Origin: Tetracentron sinense
Taxonomy: Eukaryota; Streptophyta; Magnoliopsida; Trochodendrales; Trochodendraceae
DNA: 64,000 nt
Reading direction: 5' to 3'
Assembly: GCA_015143295.1 (NCBI GenBank)
Contig: CM026570.1
Coordinates: 10,874,047-10,938,046 of the forward strand
Shown: piece by piece, positions 57,682-64,000 of the stretch
How positions within the stretch are numbered: the first letter of the stretch is position 1
Layout of the letters: each line of letters starts with the position of its first letter
The notes under the pieces: model-generated
The model's input: only the letters and a program-made list of their open reading frames with translations
Databases searched by the model: none
What the model was told of the DNA's origin: nothing
Made by a program: the position numbers and the translations under genes

Positions 57682-58070
57682 GCCACCCCTAGAGGATTTG
57701 ACTTCATTTAAAAATGAGGGGGCAATTTCGCATATGAGAAAAGTGGAAAATGACAACTTTAGTAGAAGACATTTTTGGTAGTTTATACCACTTTATCGTA
57801 TGATATCACCATTCTGTCATTTGACTAACGGTCAACTGATGGAATATTTTGAAAAGTATGGATACCTAATGTATTTTTTGAAACCTGGGAGTCTATGTGT
57901 ATTTTCATCAAACCTCAAGGGTCTAAATGTATTTTCTCCTATTAATAATCAGGTAGGAATCCACCTAACTCCTTCTCTCACTAGATGCTTTAATTTCTTT
58001 AAAAAGAAATTATATAATTACTTTTGTTTGAATTGTTTTAAACAAAATACCTAATTTCCTTATTGATATG

Positions 58071-58191
58071 TAGGGGTGTCAAAATTTAGGGCTTGGGCCT
58101 AGGTTTTTATGATTGTTAAATAGGCCCGGCCTAAGCCCAACTCGCTTACAATGGGTTTTTGAGGCTTGAATTTGGCCCATTGACACCCCTA
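58071..58191. mobile_element. 121-bp hAT MITE shared with A2
   Basis: Same length and position as 35829-35949. TSD ttgatatg / gtgatatg (7 of 8). Confidence 0.87.
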
Positions 58192-59040
58192 GTGATATGA
58201 CTATAAGAGAGAATCAGAGTTATGAGTGGGAGCGGCACCTTGGGCAAGACGTTTCAAGACCTTGGGCAAGAAGTTTCAAGCACAAAGATCCAAAGTAGAA
58301 TCATTGGCCCAATAAATGACTTCATTTGCGAACATTAGTACAAATGTTCATCAAAATTCCCCCGTAAGAAAGGTGATGATGAACAAGATTTTATCATCTA
58401 ATAACAATAACCGATAACCTTTATCACCAATCTCGATGAGTTTTTTAAAAGAAATTAGCTATGAATAGGAGCTCTGGTTGAACAGACAATCGGAACGACC
58501 CAAAAAATGCATTTGGAAGTGATAGTTTGGTTGCACAAACAATCGGAGCAACCCAGAAAATGCCTTTGGAAGCGATAGTTGGGTATTTATTAACACGAAG
58601 AAGGGTATCTTTCAACACTAAATTTTTTTCATAAATACCCATTCCCAAGATGGTTTTTGGGTTGCATATTTAATCTCTTTTATAATAGTAGAGATGAGCC
58701 AGTCTAGGGGTAATCCCTATTTTTAGTCTTCATCTAAACCATTCTTCAAAAGAGATCAATGCCTCTAAATCTTGCTTGTCATCCTTTGCAAACAAACGTA
58801 ATTCTAAAATTATCCCTCATTTAAAAAGAAAAACCCGAAAACACTCTCTCACGCCTCCATCTTCTTCCTCCCGTTCTTCTTCTCTTCTTCCATGTTCTCT
58901 GCTGTTCTCGAGGTACAAACTCCGTACTCTTCTCATTTTATCTTCATACACAACCAAAGTCTTCCATCTAAATCATTCAGCACCTCCACAGTGCCAAATG
59001 ATTTTCAAAGACTTGTCCTAGTCCCTATCTCAATCTTCAT

Positions 59041-59885
59041 CAATGAAAAATAAACTCCAACTGCAGAAATGAAAATGGAGGATTAAAGGAGAAATCAAAA
59101 TAATTAGTGATGGTGAATACGGATTAGTCAACTCTTAATCATCCACCAACATGAATAAATACAAGGAAGATGCTACACCCAATTGCACCATCCGGCTTGA
59201 AGTAACCCTAGCTCGTCAATCTGGATAACATTAATTTGATTTTTTTTTTTCTTTTTCTTACTTGAGTTGGTCATTTCTAACAAAGGACCAGTTGAGAATG
59301 GTGACAGTCTATCCACAGGCTATGGAAGCAAAACAGAGGACAAATATACCTCAATTTAGTCTGTCCAAGAGCCTGTAACCAAACATCTCGAGGAAATGGA
59401 ATAGTATTCTACAAACAAGAATATATAGTTTGCTTAGTTCGATATTAGCATAACAAATTAAACACGTCTCTGACATCCCAAACAAATGAAAATTTCTTGT
59501 TAAGGCACAAGAAAGGAAGAATCTGACTGTTGAATACCATAAAATTTGACTATTTTCCATTTATATTTGAAGTTTCTATGCACAGAAAAGACTCAAAATG
59601 AGCCCTGATTGTATCTCTTACACAAAAAAAAGGAAAATTAGCTATGCAAATATACAACTTCCTCCGACTGTACAAGAAGAACATTGGGCCTTACATAAAG
59701 CTCTAGTAAATAATACTCTTGTGAGTATTCCTTCATCGAGCATGTGGTGATCGAATATCTGAGCCATGAGAGAAGCAGAGATAGCCATGGCCTTGGGGAG
59801 GCTCACATTGCCATAGATGATTTTGAACTCTCGAAGGTGGCTTGATGCTCAGAGACTCGAGGATTTTGAACTCTCAAATGGGTGA
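59041..59885. other. no gene recognised
   Basis: AT-rich intergenic sequence between B2 and the next MITE. Open frames are short and without motifs. Confidence 0.45.
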
Positions 59886-59894
59886 ATGAAAACA

Positions 59895-60063
59895 AGAGAA
59901 ATGCTAGCCCTACTCTTAGTCAAACTCTACTCTCAGTCTTCACCAACCACTTGTCCATTCTTGATGAGAGATAGTGTTTTAACCAACATAACTGATTTGA
60001 TAATGGATAGGTGGTTGGTGGAGGCTGAAAGTAGAGTTTGATCGAGAGTGGCTAGCACGCCTC
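59895..60063. mobile_element. GCTAGC-family MITE, perfect 9-bp TSD
   Basis: TSD atgaaaaca (59886-59894, 60064-60072). Inverted ends agagaaatgctagccctact and gagtggctagcacgcctc. Confidence 0.88.
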
Positions 60064-60204
60064 ATGAAAACAATTAAAGAATGGCTATTGAAAGTACCTC
60101 AGCAGGGGTAAAGGATGATACCTCAGCAGGGTTTATAGCCATTGATCTCTTCTAAAAGAAGGTTTTAGATGAAGTATAAAAATAGGGAGTACTCCTAGAT
60201 TGAT

Positions 60205-60209
<5 letters not shown>

Positions 60210-60239
<30 letters not shown>
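60210..60239. repeat. (CT)n-(AT)n microsatellite
   Basis: Short compound dinucleotide repeat. Confidence 0.9.
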
Positions 60240-60573
60240 GGGTAGTGCTACGCGCACCCTAACATTTATTTATATACACCAATCTTAGAAAAATTTCCAA
60301 TGAAACACAAAAAAAAGAAGATAAAAAGTCTAATAAGCCCTCTTTCTCTTTAAACCTTCCTTGCCAGAAAAAAGGCATGCAACTTGCTCCTATCCAACCA
60401 AAGAGAAAGTAGTTTGAAGCCTTGCTTCTAACTCTCATGGTGACAATCTACATTCTTTCAGAAACTCTGGTGAAACACCAAAATAATCTGTGATGAATCA
60501 ACAAAAAAGAGATAAAAATTAAGATAAAAATAATCTAATTCGTGCATCTAGAAAGAGAAAGAAGCAGATTTCA

Positions 60574-60774
60574 ATGGAAGAACTTGCTAGGAAGATTGAT
60601 GTTTCGGACTTACCACTTAGGCGTGCCGGTGTGTGGGCATCTACGGTGCATGTTGAGGCCGATGAAGGGGTTGTCATCTTGCTCTCGTCAACGTGGCAAT
60701 CACCGGAGGCTTTTTACCATCCAAAAAAAAAAGATCCAACAGATGAGATTAATCTCAACCGTACAACATGTTGA
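60574..60774 (+). pseudogene. short open frame, gene-fragment-like, unrecognised
   Basis: An ATG frame of 66 codons with protein-like composition (MEELARKIDVSDLPLRRAGV, then WASTVHVEADEGVVILLSST), ending in AT-rich sequence. No family recognised and no neighbouring exon seen. May be a captured exon or chance. Confidence 0.25.
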
Positions 60775-60999
60775 CTCTTTTTAGATATATGTCAAAGATC
60801 ATATATTCAATCAATCAACACTCATTATTTTGTATAAATCACATTCAGTCAATCCATTAAAAGAAAAAAAAGGGGGACAAATCTAATGTCCTAGGCATAC
60901 AGATTGCTAGTTTGGTCTCTCAATTAAGTTCAATGTTTAAAGACTTTAATTGCAGGCTATCGTTCTCAAATGAATTATTTGGTGGAATTACTCTATCCA

Positions 61000-62084
61000 A
61001 ACAGACCTTAATCGTCAAGATCAATGTGATTGGACGATCACAACCATAACAAATGATTATTTGTTTGGTAGGTGAAACATTTGCCCTTGATTTTAAAGAA
61101 TGCATTACATTGACCATTTTGTTTACCTATTCCAAAGTTTTAAATGCTATTTCTAGCTTGGCAGATCTACTAGACAGGGGTATGACATGAAAATTGGGAT
61201 TTTCCCAGAATAGACCCCTAGTTCTAGTATTTATCTAAATAAGCTCTGATTTTTCAAATTAACCTTTTTAGGCTTAGGAATGTGTGAGCGTCACACAAGT
61301 GAGAGTCTAAAGCCTTGATGGATCAAAATGTTAATTTCTCTCTACGTTGTTCCTAGATTTTTGATATTTATTTTGTAACATTCTCTCCTTTCATGGATTC
61401 TTGTTGTTGTTCTAGTGTTTGAATCCATTCTAACCACTTTCTGTGTTCTTTCATTCTTATTTTTTCATTAAAGGGATTTTTTCCTATATTGGTTTCGTTA
61501 ATGGTTTTTTCCTAAAAATGGTCTTCCATTTTCATTTCCCTCCTGCACTGCTACAACCATATATACAAATGTTTAGTTGTGTAGTAGGCAAAAGACACTA
61601 GTATGAATCCCAAAACAGATATTTCAATCTAGTATTGAATCGCAAAACAAATATTTCAATACTGAATCGCATAACAGATATTTGAATCCATGTCATACAT
61701 CAATCGATTGATCAATCAATTAACTATGTCGATAGATCGATATCAGAAAACGATTGATCAATATCTTAAAATGATTGATTAATATCTGTGAATGATGGTT
61801 CGATATCCGATAGTGATGGATAATATTACTCTTAATTAGATAGATCAGTGCAAGATATCAATCAATATAATGTTACTTACAGTTTCAAATGTAAGTGATG
61901 ATATATTACTCACAGTTCATTAGGTGGAATTAAAGCATTGACAATAGTCCATCTTTGCCCTAACATGGATGCCCCAGCTCACTAGCTCAACCTCATATAC
62001 ATCATCATCATTACTAAGTATAAAAGCAAAATATAAAAACAAGTACGTGGATGCTTAGTTAAACTTCTAGATCTAGCATAAGAA
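61000..62084 (-). other. 3' flank of inverted KCS copy
   Basis: 61000-61165 is the inverted counterpart of 26345-26520 (gatcaatgtgattgga versus tccaatcacattgatc). This shows that the KCS duplication extends ~1 kb past the stop codon. The rest, including repeated atcaatcgattg words at 61700-61800, has no gene. Confidence 0.6.
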
Positions 62085-62846
62085 CTAGGGCTCTTGTACT
62101 GGGAATTTATCAATCTCAGCCGTCCAAGGATTCCCCTTTATTGCAGGATCAATGTTTCTTAGCGCGCGCCAAATCCCACTGTTGCACTTGAACCCCGACC
62201 CAAATGCAATCTGCCACAGGCGATCACCCTTCTTGATCCTCCCCTTAGCCTCAGAGTATGCGAGTTCGTACCATAACGAACTACTCGAAGTGTTCCCAAA
62301 CTTATAAAGAGCCATCCTTGAAGGTTCCATGTGCCAATCAGTGAGCTCCAGGTTCTTCTGTATGTTGTCCAGGATGGCCCTTCCACCTGCATGGATGCAG
62401 AAATGCTCGAAGGCGAGCTTGAAATTGGGAGTATAAGGCTTTATCTTCATCTTCAGCACCTTCCTTCGAACCAAATTGGCGAAGAAGGCGAGTTGCTCCG
62501 ACACAGGGAGGACTAGAGGAGCAAGTGTAACGATGTTTGTTTTAAGTGCGTCCCCAGCAGCGGCAGCGAGGTCTTTTGAGAGCCTTACTCCAACCCTTCC
62601 ATTGTCATCTTCTTCCTGATAAGCGCATGTGTATCCGTGATCATCACTACCCTTATGAGTGCGTACCGTGTGGATGAGTTCATACTTGGAAGAGCAGTGA
62701 TCGGAAACCCTGTTGGAGAGGAGAATGGCAGCTCCTCCCATGCGGAAGAGGCAGTTCGAGACGAGCATCGAGCGGGTGTTGCCACTGTACCAGCCATGGG
62801 TGACATTCTCTGTGCTTATTACTAATGCATAGCAATTGGGGTGAAC
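62085..62846 (-). CDS. 3-ketoacyl-CoA synthase, exon 2 of an inverted second copy (partial)
   Basis: A 762-bp exon, the same length as exon 2 of the gene at 22673-24796, translating to 253 residues. It differs at only about 14 positions (e.g. TDDRG/SDDHG, NLVGRK/NLVRRK, THWH/TDWH). The acceptor gccccacag|GTTCACC lies at 62847-62848. The catalytic His (FCIHAGGRA) and Asn ([10 protein letters not shown]) are intact, there are no stops or frameshifts, and it ends at TAG 62085-62087. Exon 1, with the catalytic Cys and membrane helices, is not found in the 1154 bp upstream that remain in the window. The intron is therefore longer than in the first copy, or exon 1 is lost. The intact frame favours a recently functional gene. 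Confidence 0.85.
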   Translation of the reverse strand, partial: VHPNCYALVISTENVTHGWYSGNTRSMLVSNCLFRMGGAAILLSNRVSDHCSSKYELIHTVRTHKGSDDHGYTCAYQEEDDNGRVGVRLSKDLAAAAGDALKTNIVTLAPLVLPVSEQLAFFANLVRRKVLKMKIKPYTPNFKLAFEHFCIHAGGRAILDNIQKNLELTDWHMEPSRMALYKFGNTSSSSLWYELAYSEAKGRIKKGDRLWQIAFGSGFKCNSGIWRALRNIDPAIKGNPWTAEIDKFPVQEP

Positions 62847-62902
62847 CTGTGGGGCAAAAACATTCATTCCGTTATGGTTCTGTTTTGACATATATATACA
62901 CA

Positions 62903-63063
62903 AGAGCAATGCTACGTCCACTTTCCGGCCATCCACTCTTCGACTATTTTTACTAATTTAAAACAAAAAGACAAAACAAAAGTCATGGGTCATACACAAA
63001 AGTGTCACACTATTTTGTTTTCTTATATAAAACTAGGGAAGAGTGGATGGCCTAGCATTGCTC
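62903..63063. mobile_element. 161-bp MITE, perfect 9-bp TSD, in presumed KCS intron
   Basis: TSD atatacaca (62894-62902, 63064-63072). Ends agagcaatgcta and tagcattgctc with further pairing ccatccactcttc / gaagagtggatgg. Confidence 0.87.
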
Positions 63064-63161
63064 ATATACACAATATGTGAGGGCCAAAATGAATTCTTGG
63101 CAAATTTATTACTAAATTTGATGATATATCCGAATTGGTATCCGACTACATCTGAATTTGC

Positions 63162-63337
63162 TTAAATATCCAACGAAAAGTGAAATAAAGTATTTGCATT
63201 TGACTTTAATTAAAATATTTGAATTTGGATAATACTTATCTTAATTTGATTAAATATCCGACGAAAAGTGAAATAAAGTATTTGCATTTGACTTCAATTA
63301 AAATATTTGAATTTGGATACTAGAATTTGGATAATAT
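63162..63337 (+). repeat. 88-bp direct tandem duplication
   Basis: Two copies of a unit containing acgaaaagtgaaataaagta and atttgcatttgact, period 88. Confidence 0.8.
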
Positions 63338-63504
63338 CAAAATTATTTGATCAAAAAAGTCAAAAGGTAGAAATAATGCCAAAAAATAAAGTTTATTTTA
63401 AAAATGGCATTAATATTTTATCCCATATTTATATACTATTTGAATTCATTCCATTGGATATCTATTCCAATAATTATTTGAGTAAACGAATTGAGAAAGA
63501 AGCT

Positions 63505-63653
63505 AAGCTTGCCCCATTGGTTGTGGTGCTAGTCACCACACACTTGTTTCGGGATCCATTCCAGAGAGGGTGGGAGTCTGCCATCAGAGCAGATACTAAC
63601 TTCTAACCGGGGTTGCAGCCTAACCGCATATCCGTTAGCAAAAAAAAAAAAAA
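63505..63653 (+). repeat. SINE-like repeat with A-tail
   Basis: Shares gcagatactaacttctaacc, ggggttgcagcctaaccgca and an A-run (63641-63653) with the copy at 9380-9552. Confidence 0.55.
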
Positions 63654-63694
63654 CGAATTGACATATGGATTGAATACGAAATATATTTGTACAC

Positions 63695-64000
63695 GGGATT
63701 TGCTGCTCTAAGGCCGAGACCGTTCTGGTTAGCACATGATTCTAGGTCAACAAGAGTCCCTAGCTATATTTTTTCCTTCGCACTTTTGAAAGCGTCTTGG
63801 GCAGGACAGTACTTTATCCTTTGTACACTCCTATCAGAATATCCAAGCATAGAAATAGGATCACAAAGAGAATTCAATTGCATAGGTAACACATAAGGGA
63901 AAACCCAAGCATGACCTTCCTAGAGCATTGGATTTCAGGTGAGGCTCATATTACATGGTAGGCCCTACCTGAAATCCCATGCTCTTAGAGCATAGTGTCA
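63695..64000. mobile_element. MITE, 'gagaccgt' family, cut by window end
   Basis: Starts aaggccgagaccgttctggt. 63945-64000 (ttacatggtaggccctacct) matches the right half of the MITE at 21221-21379. Confidence 0.5.

Larger units (their letters stand above)
56343..57939. mobile_element. 1.6-kb palindromic Mutator-type element, perfect 9-bp TSD
   Basis: TSD tattaataa (56334-56342, 57940-57948). The empty site is preserved in A2 (near 35700). Ends GGAGAAAATA..TATTTTCTCC start inverted arms that pair for at least 270 bp and continue into inner foldback arms, so nearly the whole element is one palindrome apart from a nested hAT. No transposase. Confidence 0.9.
55352..59036 (+). repeat. segmental duplication, copy B2
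   Basis: Collinear with 34712-36770. The excess length is mainly the 1597-bp palindromic element at 56343-57939. Open frames at 36481 and 58776 are corresponding positions but share no convincing protein. Confidence 0.85.
62847..64000 (-). other. presumed intron of second KCS copy, repeat-filled
   Basis: Contains a 9-bp-TSD MITE, an 88-bp tandem duplication, a SINE-like repeat and the start of another MITE. No exon 1 match is seen on the minus strand. Confidence 0.55.

Noticed and set aside
62847..62936. Extension of the inverted KCS frame upstream to 62936
   Set aside because: The added residues are intron, because the acceptor gccccacag directly precedes the conserved VHPNCYALV.

Overview
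This window looks like an intergenic-rich stretch of a flowering-plant nuclear genome. It is AT-rich and has spliced gene structure with GT-AG introns, Ty1/copia retrotransposons, a CACTA element, hAT and Mutator-type MITEs, a Helitron, LINE remnants and plant-type microsatellites. The species cannot be determined from the sequence. I saw no bacterial-style operon, CRISPR array, rRNA or tRNA gene. Genes: the only convincing host gene is a 3-ketoacyl-CoA synthase (KCS, very-long-chain fatty acid elongase) at 22673-24796 on the + strand. It has two exons and all three catalytic residues. Its N-terminus is shortened, and a stop codon lies just upstream of the ATG. A second, nearly identical copy of its second exon lies inverted at 62085-62846 on the - strand; its first exon is not within the window. 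Layout: 1-4135 is a damaged copia element (- strand). 4136-16950 holds small DNA transposons, tRNA-derived SINE-like repeats, a ~113-bp tandem array, nested hAT elements and a 985-bp Helitron, with a few orphan exon-like stretches. 16958-21140 is segment A1 of a local duplication. 21220-26520 holds MITEs and the KCS gene. 26593-29771 is a second copia element with a perfect target-site duplication (TSD), followed by a 1.14-kb hAT element. 33331-34564 is a CACTA element. 34712-36770 is duplication segment A2. 36880-42200 is degenerate LTR-type sequence. 42220-45851 holds a Helitron fragment and nested hAT elements. 45901-55180 is duplication segment B1, containing a 1.39-kb solo LTR, a third copia element and a LINE tail. 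55352-59036 is duplication segment B2, with a 1.6-kb palindromic Mutator-type element. 61000-62846 is the inverted KCS block. How it fits together: the window is a tandem-duplicated neighbourhood (A1-KCS-A2 versus B1-B2-inverted KCS) in which later insertions can be read as filled versus empty sites. That gives strong internal evidence for element boundaries and relative age. The KCS enzyme would act in the endoplasmic reticulum, making very-long-chain fatty acids for waxes, suberin or membrane lipids. No previously undescribed molecular system is evident. The most unusual signals are the duplication architecture, the KCS N-terminal remodelling, the palindrome-word arrays in LTRs and a widespread foldback repeat family.
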